Source: JAVJSU01 sp040219275 | GTDB taxonomy: Bacteria > Chloroflexota > Anaerolineae > Aggregatilineales > Phototrophicaceae | Reading direction: 5' to 3' | DNA: 64,000 nt | NCBI GenBank assembly: GCA_040219275.1 | Contig: JAVJSU010000027.1 | Span: 62,001 to 126,000, forward strand | Shown here: positions 36,100-45,425 of the stretch, piece by piece | How positions within the stretch are numbered: position 1 is the first letter of the stretch | Layout of the letters: each line of letters begins with the position of its first letter | The notes under the pieces: model-generated | What the model was told of the DNA's origin: nothing | What the model saw: only the letters and a program-made list of their open reading frames with translations | Database searches by the model: none | Program-made: the position numbers and the translations under genes

Positions 36100-36966
36100 A
36101 TGGTCAAAAAAGACCTACACGAAGCGAATCGGATTTCGTGGAATGCCGCCACCAAACAGCACAATGCACATAAAGGCGATCAGGCGGCATTTTTGCGCGA
36201 GGGTGGTTCCACTTTACCGCCGGAAGATGTCGAATTATTGGGGGATGCAAACGGCAAAACCATCCTGCACCTCCAATGCAATTCCGGTCAGGACACGTTG
36301 AGCATTGCCCAAAAATTTAACGCGACGGTCACCGGCGTAGACATTAGCGATGAGGCGATCAATTTTGCACGTCAACTCTCGGCTGATAGTGGCATCCCCG
36401 CTACCTTTTTTCGTAGTGATGTGTATGATTGGCTGGACGCAAACGAGACGCAATTTGACATCGTGTTTATGTCTTATGGCACATTGGTCTGGCTTTCGGA
36501 TTTAAAGACATGGGCGAAGGGCGTGGCGAAGGCACTCAAAGCGGGTGGGCATTATGTATTGATGGAATTCCATCCCCTGCCCCTCATCATGGAACGCGAT
36601 TGGACGCTAACTTATGATTACATGGGCGGCGGGCATATCGCATGGGATGATGGCGTGGGCGATTACGTCGCGGACTCCGGTGGTGGCTTAACCAAAGATG
36701 GAAAACCGATCATCATTACCGAACCGTTCCACAATCCCAACCCCGCGCATGAATTTACATGGGGATTGGCGGACGTGATTACCGCCTTATTAGAAGCCGG
36801 ATTGACGCTCAAAACCTTCCGCGAATATCCTTATACAAATGGCTGGAAGCCCTACCCTGATATGGTGGAGGGCGAAAATCGGCGTATGTATCCACCGAAA
36901 GACAAACCACAGGGTTTGCCGTTTATGTATGGCATCGTCGCAGAGAAGCAGATGACAAGTGTATAG
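36100..36966 (+). CDS. SAM-dependent methyltransferase
   Basis: A 288-residue class I methyltransferase. Motif I is ILHLQCNSGQDTL near residue 52, followed by VTGVDIS and the acidic/hydrophobic strand FDIVFMSYG. Family members with this start (RISWNAATKQHN) are common hypothetical methyltransferases of Methyltransf_25 type. It follows the RNA-binding gene by 18 bases and has AAGGAG before the ATG. A link to RNA modification is possible but only from position. Confidence 0.8.
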   Translation: MVKKDLHEANRISWNAATKQHNAHKGDQAAFLREGGSTLPPEDVELLGDANGKTILHLQCNSGQDTLSIAQKFNATVTGVDISDEAINFARQLSADSGIPATFFRSDVYDWLDANETQFDIVFMSYGTLVWLSDLKTWAKGVAKALKAGGHYVLMEFHPLPLIMERDWTLTYDYMGGGHIAWDDGVGDYVADSGGGLTKDGKPIIITEPFHNPNPAHEFTWGLADVITALLEAGLTLKTFREYPYTNGWKPYPDMVEGENRRMYPPKDKPQGLPFMYGIVAEKQMTSV

Positions 36967-36982
36967 CCTCAAACGCCGAATC

Positions 36983-37011
36983 TTGGTACGATATGGGACA
37001 ACTAATTAAAT
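36983..37011 (+). promoter_or_regulatory. Possible promoter of the acyl-CoA dehydrogenase gene
   Basis: TTGGTA (36983-36988), a 17-base spacer and TTAAAT (37006-37011), 28 bases before the start codon. Confidence 0.4.
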
Positions 37012-37038
37012 AGAGATTCGATTTTTGGAGAATTTAGT

Positions 37039-38235
37039 ATGGTTGCATCATCCCCTACGGCTATGCAAAATCCCTATAATCCCTTTACAGAAGAACATAA
37101 AATGTTTCGTAAATCGGTGCGTTCCTTTGTCGAAAAGGAAATCACACCCCATATCGAGGCATGGGAACAGGCAGAAATCGCCCCACTGCACGACATTTTC
37201 AAGAAGATGGGCAATCTCGGCTTTCTCGGTTTGAATTATTCCGCAGACTACGGCGGCGCAGAGGCGGACATCTGGTTTACCGTTGTGCTGGGAGAGGAAC
37301 TCGCACGCTGTGGTGCGGGCGGGGTGCCAATGGCGATCTTCGTGCAGACCGATATGGCGAGTCCGGCGCTGGCGAAACACGGCTCACACGAACTCAAGAA
37401 AAAATATCTCGCACCGGCAATCAGTGGTGAGATGGTCTGCTCTATCGCCGTGACGGAACCCAACGCCGGCTCTGATGTGGCGGGAATCATCACCCGTGCC
37501 GAGCGCGATGGCGATGAATACGTCATCAACGGCAGTAAAATGTATATCACCAACGGCACACAGGCGGATTGGTTGTGCTTGCTGGCGCGTACCTCCCCCG
37601 GTGAGGGCTATCAGGGCATGTCATTGATCGTTGTGCCGACGGATGTCGAGGGCTTTACGGTCAGCAAAAAACTCAAAAAGCTCGGCAATCATAGCAGTGA
37701 TACCGCCGTCCTCAGCTTTGAAAATGTGCGCGTTCCGGTGAGCAATCGCATCGGCGACGAAGGCATGGGCTTCTATTATCAAATGGAGCAATTTCAGGTG
37801 GAGCGCATCGTCGGCGCGATCGGTGGCGTAGCTGGAGCAGAATGTGCGGTACGCGATACCATCGAATACTGTCAGCAACGCCATGCTTTCGGTAAACCGT
37901 TGATCGCCAATCAGTGGATACAATTCAAACTGGGCGAATTACTCACCGAGATCGAAGCGGCAAAACAACTCAATTATTATTGTGCCAGCCTGATCGAATC
38001 CGGCGCGGATGGGTCAGAAATCACGCGTATTGCCAGCATGTGCAAGCTCAAAGCCGGACGGTTAATGCGCGAAGTTGCGGATACATGTTTGCAATTTTAT
38101 GGCGGCATGGGCTACATGGAAGAAACGCCTATCTCGCGCTATTTCCGCGATGCCCGTTTAACCTCAATTGGTGGCGGCGCAGATGAAATCATGCTCGGCA
38201 TCATCGCCAAATTGGAAAATTTCAATCCACGCTAA
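37039..38235 (+). CDS. Acyl-CoA dehydrogenase, isovaleryl/citronellyl-CoA type
   Basis: A 398-residue FAD flavoenzyme with the conserved CSIAVTEPNAGSD near 135, FAD-binding FYGGMGYMEETP near 370 and the three-domain acyl-CoA dehydrogenase layout. The usual catalytic Glu of the EGT motif near the C-terminus is absent (IGGGADEIM). Instead Glu255 in QVERIVG fits the catalytic base position of isovaleryl-CoA and long-chain dehydrogenases, which handle branched acyl-CoA. It makes the 2,3-double bond and passes electrons to ETF. In context it feeds the carboxylase. Confidence 0.9.
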   Translation: MVASSPTAMQNPYNPFTEEHKMFRKSVRSFVEKEITPHIEAWEQAEIAPLHDIFKKMGNLGFLGLNYSADYGGAEADIWFTVVLGEELARCGAGGVPMAIFVQTDMASPALAKHGSHELKKKYLAPAISGEMVCSIAVTEPNAGSDVAGIITRAERDGDEYVINGSKMYITNGTQADWLCLLARTSPGEGYQGMSLIVVPTDVEGFTVSKKLKKLGNHSSDTAVLSFENVRVPVSNRIGDEGMGFYYQMEQFQVERIVGAIGGVAGAECAVRDTIEYCQQRHAFGKPLIANQWIQFKLGELLTEIEAAKQLNYYCASLIESGADGSEITRIASMCKLKAGRLMREVADTCLQFYGGMGYMEETPISRYFRDARLTSIGGGADEIMLGIIAKLENFNPR

Positions 38236-38259
38236 TGACTGCCTTTCTGATATTGCCGC

Positions 38260-38268
38260 TGGTATAAT
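38260..38268 (+). promoter_or_regulatory. Extended -10 promoter of the esterase gene
   Basis: TGGTATAAT (TGN plus perfect TATAAT at 38263-38268), 29 bases before the ATG at 38298. No -35 is evident, as is usual for extended -10 promoters. Confidence 0.5.
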
Positions 38269-38297
38269 CCAATGCTGGCGGCTCTTATTAACTACGA

Positions 38298-39404
38298 ATG
38301 GCAAATATCTTTATGAGTGAAGAACCGATTCACCATCTTCTCGCACGCGCACAAGCAGATGGCAATCCCATTATAGAGGGCGACACGGTGACATTCGTCT
38401 GGGAGGGAGAAGAAGCACCGTTCCTATTGGGGGACTTTAACAGTTGGGGTCATGCGGACGACGAAAATGCGATACTGATGACGCAAATCGCGCCGAAAGT
38501 GTGGACAAAAACCATCACCCTCCCGCGTGATGCCTATATCGAATATCTTCTTACAACCGATGTGGACGATGACGAAGCCCGCATACCCGATCCACTCAAC
38601 CCAAATCTGGTGGATAACGGCATGAAAGAGTTGAACAATTTCTTCTATATGCCGGATGCCGAACTCGCGCCAATTGTCCGTGAGGGACACAGCCTGCCAC
38701 AAGGCGTGCTTTCCCGTCATGTCATCACGAACAAGCTATTTTTAGCGGGTGGTGAACGTGACGTTTGGCTATACCAGCCCATCGTCACAACCGAACCCAC
38801 GCCTCTTCTGGTCGTCTATGATGGCTACCAATACCTGAAGCAGATCGAAATCACTCGCATCGTGGATCGGCTCATCGCGCAAAAAAGCATCCCGCCGATT
38901 GCACTCGCTATGATTGATAGCGGCGAAGATATGCGAATCGTCGAGTATATGGCGGGCGACGCGATGCTTAAAGTTGTCACCGAGGATGTGTTATCGCTGG
39001 CAAAAGAAAAGCTCGATTTACTGGATATTGAGACCCACCATGGCGCGTTTGGGGTATGTGGCGCGTCTATGGGCGGGCTGATGGCATATTATTCCGCGTT
39101 ACGTTTTCCGCACATTTTCGGGCGGGCGATTTGCCAATCTTCTTCGCTCTTCTTATTTCACAATGATCCACATTCGCCGATAAAAGCGCTGATAAACAGC
39201 CTTGATCCAACGCAATATCCGCTCAAATTCTGGTTCGACATTGGCACTTATGAAACCAATCCGCGCATCCAGCAGGAAACCACCGATATGCTGAACAAAC
39301 ATGGTTTTCAGGCAACGTTCCAGCAATTTAGCGGCGGGCATAATAACACCAACTGGCAACGCATCCTTGATCGCGCATTAATCACCATTTTTGGAGACGA
39401 CTAA
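38298..39404 (+). CDS. Esterase D-type hydrolase with N-terminal carbohydrate-binding-like domain
   Basis: A 368-residue protein. Residues 25-115 form an immunoglobulin-like E-set/CBM48 domain (FVWEGEEAPFLLGDFNSWG). The rest is an alpha/beta hydrolase of the enterochelin-esterase type with Ser nucleophile in GASMGG near 257 and a final GGHNNTNW with the catalytic His. This layout is known from Fes-type enzymes and from CE1-type esterases. It is presumably cytosolic, because no signal peptide is visible. The next gene starts three bases after its stop, so the two are coupled. Substrate unknown. Confidence 0.82.
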   Translation: MANIFMSEEPIHHLLARAQADGNPIIEGDTVTFVWEGEEAPFLLGDFNSWGHADDENAILMTQIAPKVWTKTITLPRDAYIEYLLTTDVDDDEARIPDPLNPNLVDNGMKELNNFFYMPDAELAPIVREGHSLPQGVLSRHVITNKLFLAGGERDVWLYQPIVTTEPTPLLVVYDGYQYLKQIEITRIVDRLIAQKSIPPIALAMIDSGEDMRIVEYMAGDAMLKVVTEDVLSLAKEKLDLLDIETHHGAFGVCGASMGGLMAYYSALRFPHIFGRAICQSSSLFLFHNDPHSPIKALINSLDPTQYPLKFWFDIGTYETNPRIQQETTDMLNKHGFQATFQQFSGGHNNTNWQRILDRALITIFGDD

Positions 39405-39407
39405 TCT

Positions 39408-40340
39408 ATGCACACCATCACCCCTGACGAAAACTCACTTCACGGCTATTTTTCGCGTGATTTAGCACCCATCCTGACGATAAACTCCGGTGAATCGGTA
39501 CGATTTAGCACGATTGACGCAAATTGGCTGAGTTACGACGATGATCGTGCGGAATTTATCGCACATCCGGCAATGGCGAACGACCCGCTGAAAGGTCATG
39601 CGCTGTGTGGACCCGTTGCCATCGAAGGTGCGAAAGCGGGCATGGTGCTGGAAATCCGCGTGGATCATCTGGAAGTTGCAGAAAAAGGCTGGAATCGCGG
39701 TGGCGGTGGCGATTGGGATTTCTGGGTGAAGCTCGGCGTGGGGGAACCTCCGGCGCGTAACATCACATGGGCGCTTGATAAGGCGAACAATGTGGCAACC
39801 GGCGATTATGGCTTATCCGTCGCCTTATCGCCGTTTATGGGTGTGATGGGAATGCCTACTAACGAAGCGGGACAACTTTCTACCACACCGCCGCGCATAA
39901 CCGGTGGTAACATGGATTGTAAATTGCTGACCGTTGGCAGTCGACTATTCTTGCCCATCGCGGTGGATGGCGGTTTGTTCTCCGTTGGCGACGGTCACGC
40001 TGTACAGGGCGATGGCGAAGTGAGCGGCACGGCGATTGAATGTTGCATGGATCGCGTCGATCTAACCTTCACCCTCCACCCTGAGATGCACCTCACCACC
40101 CCGCGAGCCTATACCCCTGAGGGATGGATCACGCTTGGATTCGACGAAGACCTTGACGAAGCCACGATGATCGCCCTGAACGCGATGCTGGATTTACTGA
40201 TAGAAGAATATGGAATCACCCGCAAGGAAGCGCTATCGCTGGCAAGTGTTGCAGTTGATATGCACATCACGCAAATCGTCAACGGCGTTAAAGGTGTTCA
40301 TGCTCGCTTGCCACATGATGCCGTAATTCACACAACATAA
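39408..40340 (+). CDS. Acetamidase/formamidase family protein
   Basis: A 310-residue protein of the FmdA/AmdA family, zinc-dependent amidohydrolases that split formamide or acetamide to ammonia and acid. The family pattern is visible: HALCGPVAIEGAKAGMVLEI near residue 65, then GGNMDCKLLTVGSRLFLP and FSVGDGHAVQGDGEVSGTAIE. The family is broad, and many members act on other substrates. It overlaps in operon order with the esterase (three-base gap) and precedes AtuA by 33 bases. Confidence 0.88.
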   Translation: MHTITPDENSLHGYFSRDLAPILTINSGESVRFSTIDANWLSYDDDRAEFIAHPAMANDPLKGHALCGPVAIEGAKAGMVLEIRVDHLEVAEKGWNRGGGGDWDFWVKLGVGEPPARNITWALDKANNVATGDYGLSVALSPFMGVMGMPTNEAGQLSTTPPRITGGNMDCKLLTVGSRLFLPIAVDGGLFSVGDGHAVQGDGEVSGTAIECCMDRVDLTFTLHPEMHLTTPRAYTPEGWITLGFDEDLDEATMIALNAMLDLLIEEYGITRKEALSLASVAVDMHITQIVNGVKGVHARLPHDAVIHTT

Positions 40341-40373
40341 ATCTAATTTTTTCGAAAAAGGATTGTACAAAAT

Positions 40374-41732
40374 ATGACGTATAGAATTGGTTCTGCGGAA
40401 GGCTTTTACGGCGACGATGTGACCAAAGCCTTGCCGATGATCCTCGGCGAGCATGTGGATGTGGTCTGTTTTGAAGCACTCGCAGAGTTGACTCTCGCCA
40501 TTTTACAAAAAGATCGCCTCAAAGACCCCAAACGCGGCTTTACATTCGATATTCACATCATCGCCAGCAAAATTTTACCGGAAGCCTTCAAGCGCAAAAT
40601 TCCGCTGATTACCAACGGTGGCGGTTTAAATCCATTGGCGGCGGCAGAAGCGGTGCGGGAAACAGCCGCAAAATTAGGCTTAACCGGACTCAAAATCGCG
40701 GCGGTGACGGGCGACGACATGCTGACGCGCGTTACCGATTTGCAAGAAAATGGCGAATCGCTGGCACATATCGAAACGGGCGAATCCTTCAACGCAGGCG
40801 ACTATATACCCGTGAACGCGAACGTTTATATTGGTGCCGCGCCGATTGTAGAAGCACTGCAAAACGGCGCAGATATGGTCATCACGGGACGCGTCGCCGA
40901 TCCCTGTTTATATCTCGCGCCACTCATCGCCCATTACGGCTGGGCGTGGACGGATTGGGATAAGCTGGCAAGTGGCATCATCGCCGGACATCTGCTGGAA
41001 TGCACAGGGCAGGTCGTCGGCGGGAACAGCCTCGCCGAGATCGACACGATCAATCTGGCGGAGTCCCCAAACTTTGGCTACCCCATCGCCCATGTAGAAG
41101 CAGACGGCTCGTTTATGCTCAGCAAAACGCCGGATTCCGCTGGAACGGTCACAATAAATACCGTGAAAGAGCAACTACTCTACGAAATTCACGATCCCGC
41201 CAATTACATCACGCCGGATGTAGTTGTCGATTTCACCACGCTCAGTTTGGAACAAGTCGTAGAAAATCAGGTGCGCGTCAGTGGGGTGACGGGCAAGCCC
41301 CGCCCTGAAAAACTTAAGCTCAACTTCGGACGCATCGAAGGCTACCTGCGTGAACTCATTTTCACGGTGGGTTATCCGCGTGCATGGGACAAAGTGGCGC
41401 AGATGAAAGCCATGATCGCCGCGACATGGGACGGCTTACCGATTGACCGCGTGGAGTATCAATATCTGGGCGTAAACAGCCTGTTCGGGTCAATTGCACC
41501 GCTACCCGACGATCCGATGGAGGTAATTTTACGCGTGATGTTCACCGCTAAAGATGAAAACACGCTCAAAACTGCCGTCCGCAAGATGATGAACAATGGC
41601 TTGAGCGGACCGGCAGGCATGAGCATTTCCGGCACGACTATCGGCGCAGACCCGCGCATCGTGCTCGGCTTATTCCCGACGCTCATTTCGCGGGAACACG
41701 TTCAGCCGGAAATCACATATTTTGAGGTGTAG
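40374..41732 (+). CDS. AtuA family protein (acyclic terpene utilisation)
   Basis: A 452-residue protein of the AtuA/DUF1446 family (RIGSAEGFYGDD at the start; ITNGGGLNPLAAAEAVRETA near 85; ITGRVADPCLYLAPLIAHYGW near 170; HLLECTGQVVGGN near 210). AtuA is the first gene of the acyclic-terpene (citronellol, geraniol) operon of Pseudomonas; its reaction is not known. Proteobacterial AtuA proteins carry an extra C-terminal domain, absent here but encoded separately at 42510. AAAGGA lies about 11 bases before the ATG. The next gene starts on the base after its stop codon. Confidence 0.88.
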   Translation: MTYRIGSAEGFYGDDVTKALPMILGEHVDVVCFEALAELTLAILQKDRLKDPKRGFTFDIHIIASKILPEAFKRKIPLITNGGGLNPLAAAEAVRETAAKLGLTGLKIAAVTGDDMLTRVTDLQENGESLAHIETGESFNAGDYIPVNANVYIGAAPIVEALQNGADMVITGRVADPCLYLAPLIAHYGWAWTDWDKLASGIIAGHLLECTGQVVGGNSLAEIDTINLAESPNFGYPIAHVEADGSFMLSKTPDSAGTVTINTVKEQLLYEIHDPANYITPDVVVDFTTLSLEQVVENQVRVSGVTGKPRPEKLKLNFGRIEGYLRELIFTVGYPRAWDKVAQMKAMIAATWDGLPIDRVEYQYLGVNSLFGSIAPLPDDPMEVILRVMFTAKDENTLKTAVRKMMNNGLSGPAGMSISGTTIGADPRIVLGLFPTLISREHVQPEITYFEV

Positions 41733-42488
41733 ATGTTTGTCGAATTAGAGGGCGATACTGTGTTTTTGCTTGACCCGCGTCACGATGCTTACGTGACGGG
41801 CGACGCGCCCTATCTATTGGACGGGTCACTTTCGAATTTTCAGCGTATCCTCATCTTTCTGCTGGTCACCATCTGTATTGGTCTGGTGCTGACGGAGATC
41901 ATCAACACGGATGACATCGCCATCACTACTGAGGCACAGATCATCACCGCAGAAGAAGACCTGACGACCTCACCCATTTCCTATTTTGTCGTCTATCGCT
42001 ATCAAGACGAAGACGGCAACAATTACACCGACGAGCGCGACATTCCGCTGAACACCTTCCGCAAAATCGAAGGTGAAGACACGGTACAGGTACGTTATCT
42101 ACCACTCACGCCATTTGATGCGGAACTGGTAGTGGGAGAAACGCGCTTTTTTGAGCAGGTGCGTGGCACATTGATTTTGCTCGGTCTGCTGTTCATACTA
42201 TTGGTTTATGTGATCGTGTTCTGGCTCATCATTCCATCACAACGTAATCAACGCTTGGAGCGCGAGGGAGCATTGCTCAAAGCAAAACTCATCAACGCCT
42301 ACCCCACCGGAGGCAATGCCCGCCGACATCGCATCAACGTCGAATATCATTTCAGCACGCCCTCCGGCAAGAACATTGCGCGCACAACGCATCAGATCCG
42401 CCCCGACCTCAAGGATAAGCCCTTGCCCGTGATGGGAACGGCGATGACCGTGCTGTATGTGAATGATCGTTTATTTAAACTTATGTGA
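41733..42488 (+). CDS. DUF3592-like membrane protein
   Basis: A 251-residue protein with two helices, at about 38-56 and 144-167. Between them lies a 90-residue extracytoplasmic domain (YFVVYRYQDEDGNNYTDER; DTVQVRYLPLTPFDAELV), the typical pattern of the DUF3592 family. A second, similar beta-rich stretch follows helix two (VEYHFSTPSGKNIARTTHQI). The ATG follows the AtuA stop directly, so translation is coupled. Function unknown; it separates AtuA from its small partner gene. Confidence 0.7.
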   Translation: MFVELEGDTVFLLDPRHDAYVTGDAPYLLDGSLSNFQRILIFLLVTICIGLVLTEIINTDDIAITTEAQIITAEEDLTTSPISYFVVYRYQDEDGNNYTDERDIPLNTFRKIEGEDTVQVRYLPLTPFDAELVVGETRFFEQVRGTLILLGLLFILLVYVIVFWLIIPSQRNQRLEREGALLKAKLINAYPTGGNARRHRINVEYHFSTPSGKNIARTTHQIRPDLKDKPLPVMGTAMTVLYVNDRLFKLM

Positions 42489-42509
42489 GGATTTAAGGAT
42501 CGAAAAATT

Positions 42510-42833
42510 ATGACGAAACGTGTTTATGATCTCGCGTTCGGGCGCTCCGGTGATAAAGGTGACATCCTCAACGTGAGTGTGATCGCCCGTTCATCGGAAG
42601 CGTATCAGGAACTGAAGCAGAAATTGACCACCGACAAAGTGAAGGCACACATGCGCGAACTCGTAACTGGCGAGGTTATGCGCTATGAGCTAGATAACAT
42701 TGAAGCCTTTAATTTCGTCATGTACGGCGCATTGGACGGTGGCGGGACGCGCTCCCTGCGGATTGATGGTCTGGGCAAATCTCTGGCGGGCGCGGTACTT
42801 TACATTCCATTAGATGAAGATGAGCACGCATAA
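42510..42833 (+). CDS. AtuA C-terminal-domain protein
   Basis: A 107-residue protein matching the ferredoxin-fold domain found at the C-terminus of longer AtuA proteins: VYDLAFGRSGDKGDILNVSVIAR at the start and FVMYGALDGGGTRSLRIDGLGKSLAG near the end. It probably acts together with the AtuA protein encoded at 40374. Here the two are separate genes with the DUF3592-like gene in between. Confidence 0.85.
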   Translation: MTKRVYDLAFGRSGDKGDILNVSVIARSSEAYQELKQKLTTDKVKAHMRELVTGEVMRYELDNIEAFNFVMYGALDGGGTRSLRIDGLGKSLAGAVLYIPLDEDEHA

Positions 42834-42938
42834 AGTTTGCATGAGCAAGCCTTGAGCAAATACACAGCAGACTCCTATTTTTGTCAGATATACTTTTGTT
42901 GACACACATTGTTCAAGTACAAGGGAATGCCTACGACC

Positions 42939-43832
42939 ATGAGCAAAATCAAACACATTCACTTCATCATTAATCCTGCGGCGGGCAACGACGAGCCGAT
43001 CTTGAATACCATCAATGATGTTCTGTACGAAAAGGAAATTGAATGGGATATTAGCCTCACGAAAGCGCACGGCGACGGGGAAAAATTCGCGCGGGAGGTC
43101 GCCAAAGCCGGAAAAACCGACCTCATCGCCGCCTATGGGGGTGATGGGACGATTGCCGATGTCGCCAACGGATTGGTCGATTCAAAAATGCCTTTGATGA
43201 TCCTCCCCGGTGGCACAGGCAATGGATTGGCGAAAGCCTTCAACCTTCCGCTGACGCTTAGAGAGGCGCTTGAAAAAATCTTCGAATGCAAACCACACGG
43301 CATCGACCTCGGCAAAACGCAAACCGGACGGCACTTTATTTTGCGGACGGCAATGGGCATCTCCGCCAACGCCACCACCAGCGCCCCGCGTGATTTAAAA
43401 GATCAGTTCGGGATTTTTGCTTATGTGATTTCTGGCATTCAACAGGTACAAAATCCACCGAACGCCACCTACAAAATGACTCTCGATGGCGAAGAGGTCG
43501 AAGTCGAAGGCGTGGGTTGTGTGGTCGCCAATACCAATTCCATTGGCGCGTTGAACCTGACGTTCCACAAAGATGTAAAGCCCGATGATGGTCTGCTGGA
43601 TGTCTTCATCATCAAGAATGTGCATGAAAGCCTGCTGGGTGCGCTGGCAGAATTGGCAAAACTCAAAGATGGTGCGGCGTTCGACTTTGACCATTGGCAG
43701 GTAAAAGAAGCTCACATCGACTGCGACCCGAAACAGGAAGTGCTCGGTGACGGCGAAGTTTTCGACAATTTTCCGCTCCACCTGACCGTCGTGCCACAAG
43801 CGATACAGTTGATGCTACCTGTGGAGGAATAA
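42939..43832 (+). CDS. Diacylglycerol kinase-family lipid kinase
   Basis: A 297-residue protein of the DAGK/YegS/sphingosine-kinase family. The nucleotide site is YGGDGTIADVANGL near residue 65, followed by MILPGGTGNGLAKAF near 90; the C-terminal beta domain has NPPNATYKMTLDGE and DDGLLDVFII. It phosphorylates a lipid hydroxyl, most likely diacylglycerol, at the membrane. I chose the ATG at 42939 because AAGGGA lies 12 bases upstream; the open frame begins at 42909. It may have its own promoter. Confidence 0.87.
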   Translation: MSKIKHIHFIINPAAGNDEPILNTINDVLYEKEIEWDISLTKAHGDGEKFAREVAKAGKTDLIAAYGGDGTIADVANGLVDSKMPLMILPGGTGNGLAKAFNLPLTLREALEKIFECKPHGIDLGKTQTGRHFILRTAMGISANATTSAPRDLKDQFGIFAYVISGIQQVQNPPNATYKMTLDGEEVEVEGVGCVVANTNSIGALNLTFHKDVKPDDGLLDVFIIKNVHESLLGALAELAKLKDGAAFDFDHWQVKEAHIDCDPKQEVLGDGEVFDNFPLHLTVVPQAIQLMLPVEE

Positions 43833-43843
43833 AGCGCGTTGAA

Positions 43844-44716
43844 ATGAACCATTTTGAGCGCATCACCACCCAATCAAGCGAACCTTTCGGTTTGCCGACC
43901 ATCCGCGACACGGGAATCACGGTTTCGGATGTGGTGCGCCCGATTGTCAGTGGCGAAAAATCTGTGCAGGCTGTGCTTGATGCCTACCCCACCCTCGAAC
44001 TTGAGGACGTGCATCAAGCACTGGCGTTTGCGGTAAGTGATTTAACGCTACAGTTAAGTCAGGTAGATCACGATGTCACGGATTCGCTGACACCAGTACG
44101 GACATACTCTAAAGGCATGAATACGCCTCAATTAAAGGAGCACTTTCTCAAAACACTAGGACTTGAAAAAATATTCGATCTGATCTTCCGACAGTCCACT
44201 AATGCGCGATCTTATATGCTAATAAGTTTGACATGGGCACGACTCTCTTATACACAGTGGTTATGGCAAGACGAGATCAAAAAATTCACCCTCCACGAGT
44301 TGATTGAGCAAATAAAGCATCAATTTGAATATGAACATTGGAGAGAGTATGCCCCAATTTCGTATGCAATTGATGAAGTTCCAGAAAGTGTGAAAGTAGG
44401 CATATCGTATTCATCAATAGTGGGTATTAGGGACCTTTGTGTATGTATGCTTCGCCCAACAGGGATAAAGAAACTCTCGTCTCAATTTTTTGCCGACTAT
44501 GATGTCTCAGGAAATCGTCTCTATATCACGATAAATCATGTCTACTCACAAGATAGTATTTTTAGTCCGCTTTCAGATTATAAAAAATACTTCGTCCCTG
44601 AATTTGCTCATATAGGAAAGTTGATTCTGTCACAAAACCAAATTGAGGTACACGCCATCGTCGCTGACCACACCATCACCTTCACCTTTGATCTGCCGAT
44701 TGCCGATGCTGAATAA
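43844..44716 (+). CDS. DUF433-type HTH domain fused to an unknown domain
   Basis: A 290-residue protein. Residues 15-70 match DUF433, a small winged-HTH-like domain common in antitoxins (GLPTIRDTGITVSDVVRPIVSGEKSVQAVLDAYPTLELEDVHQAL). The remaining 200 residues match no family I know and hold no clear enzyme motif. The DNA coding for this second part is more AT-rich than that for the first and than the neighbours. The gene begins 11 bases after the lipid kinase. Plain DUF433 proteins are about 75 residues, so this is a fusion or a joined remnant. Confidence 0.6.
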   Translation: MNHFERITTQSSEPFGLPTIRDTGITVSDVVRPIVSGEKSVQAVLDAYPTLELEDVHQALAFAVSDLTLQLSQVDHDVTDSLTPVRTYSKGMNTPQLKEHFLKTLGLEKIFDLIFRQSTNARSYMLISLTWARLSYTQWLWQDEIKKFTLHELIEQIKHQFEYEHWREYAPISYAIDEVPESVKVGISYSSIVGIRDLCVCMLRPTGIKKLSSQFFADYDVSGNRLYITINHVYSQDSIFSPLSDYKKYFVPEFAHIGKLILSQNQIEVHAIVADHTITFTFDLPIADAE

Positions 44717-44828
44717 GAAAAGTGTTTAAATCTTTGCGCCTGCGCGGTGGGTGTGGACAATAAGAAGCGATGAGTTCATCATAAAAAGATGACAAACTCA
44801 GAACCGCTTACCAAGCAAAGATAATTTG

Positions 44829-45326
44829 ATGCCTGATACAATCGAAGCATTTCGGGACGCAATCGCAAATTTAATCGGGATGGAGTGCTGGAACGTCAAA
44901 GCCGGGGCGATTGGCTCCATGGCGAGTTTGCACATCGGCGCGAAAGTCCCGCTGGATAAGCCTCTGCCCTACCCGAACACGCAACTCACGCCGGATGAGC
45001 ATAAATTTCGTGGCGAATTTGTGCTCTATATCGAAGATTGCCCGTGGCGCTTGGATGGTGAAGATGCTGTGATCGCGTCATGGCTCGATCATAACGACCC
45101 GAAAGGACCGATTGTCATGGGATTGGGGAGCTTGATGGGATGTAAGATCATCGTCGCAGAGGTGACCGTTCCGGGTATGGATTTGACCATGAGCTTCGAC
45201 AACGGCGCGACCTTACGCATCTTTCCCGATCAGGTTGATCCTAAAGAAGGCGATAATTACTCGCTGTCGATTAAAAGCGGAGATACCTTTGTCGTCACGG
45301 CAAAAAGCCATGTGTATAGAGATTGA
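44829..45326 (+). CDS. Hypothetical protein, possibly immunity-type
   Basis: A 165-residue soluble acidic protein. The C-terminal half has MDLTMSFDNGATLRIFPDQVD and EGDNYSLSIKSG, a pattern of antiparallel strands seen in small immunity-type proteins of contact-toxin loci (DUF6188-like). The match is weak, and no toxin gene is nearby. The start is an ATG at 44829; a TTG directly in front of it extends the frame by one codon. It lies 112 bases after the DUF433 fusion gene. Confidence 0.5.
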   Translation: MPDTIEAFRDAIANLIGMECWNVKAGAIGSMASLHIGAKVPLDKPLPYPNTQLTPDEHKFRGEFVLYIEDCPWRLDGEDAVIASWLDHNDPKGPIVMGLGSLMGCKIIVAEVTVPGMDLTMSFDNGATLRIFPDQVDPKEGDNYSLSIKSGDTFVVTAKSHVYRD

Positions 45327-45425
45327 TTTAAAACTTAGTATGCCGATCATTTTGTAGGGGAGACCTGCTAGGTCGCCCTCACTAGAGAACTACGGCACAA
45401 AACTTATAATAAGGACAAACGATAT

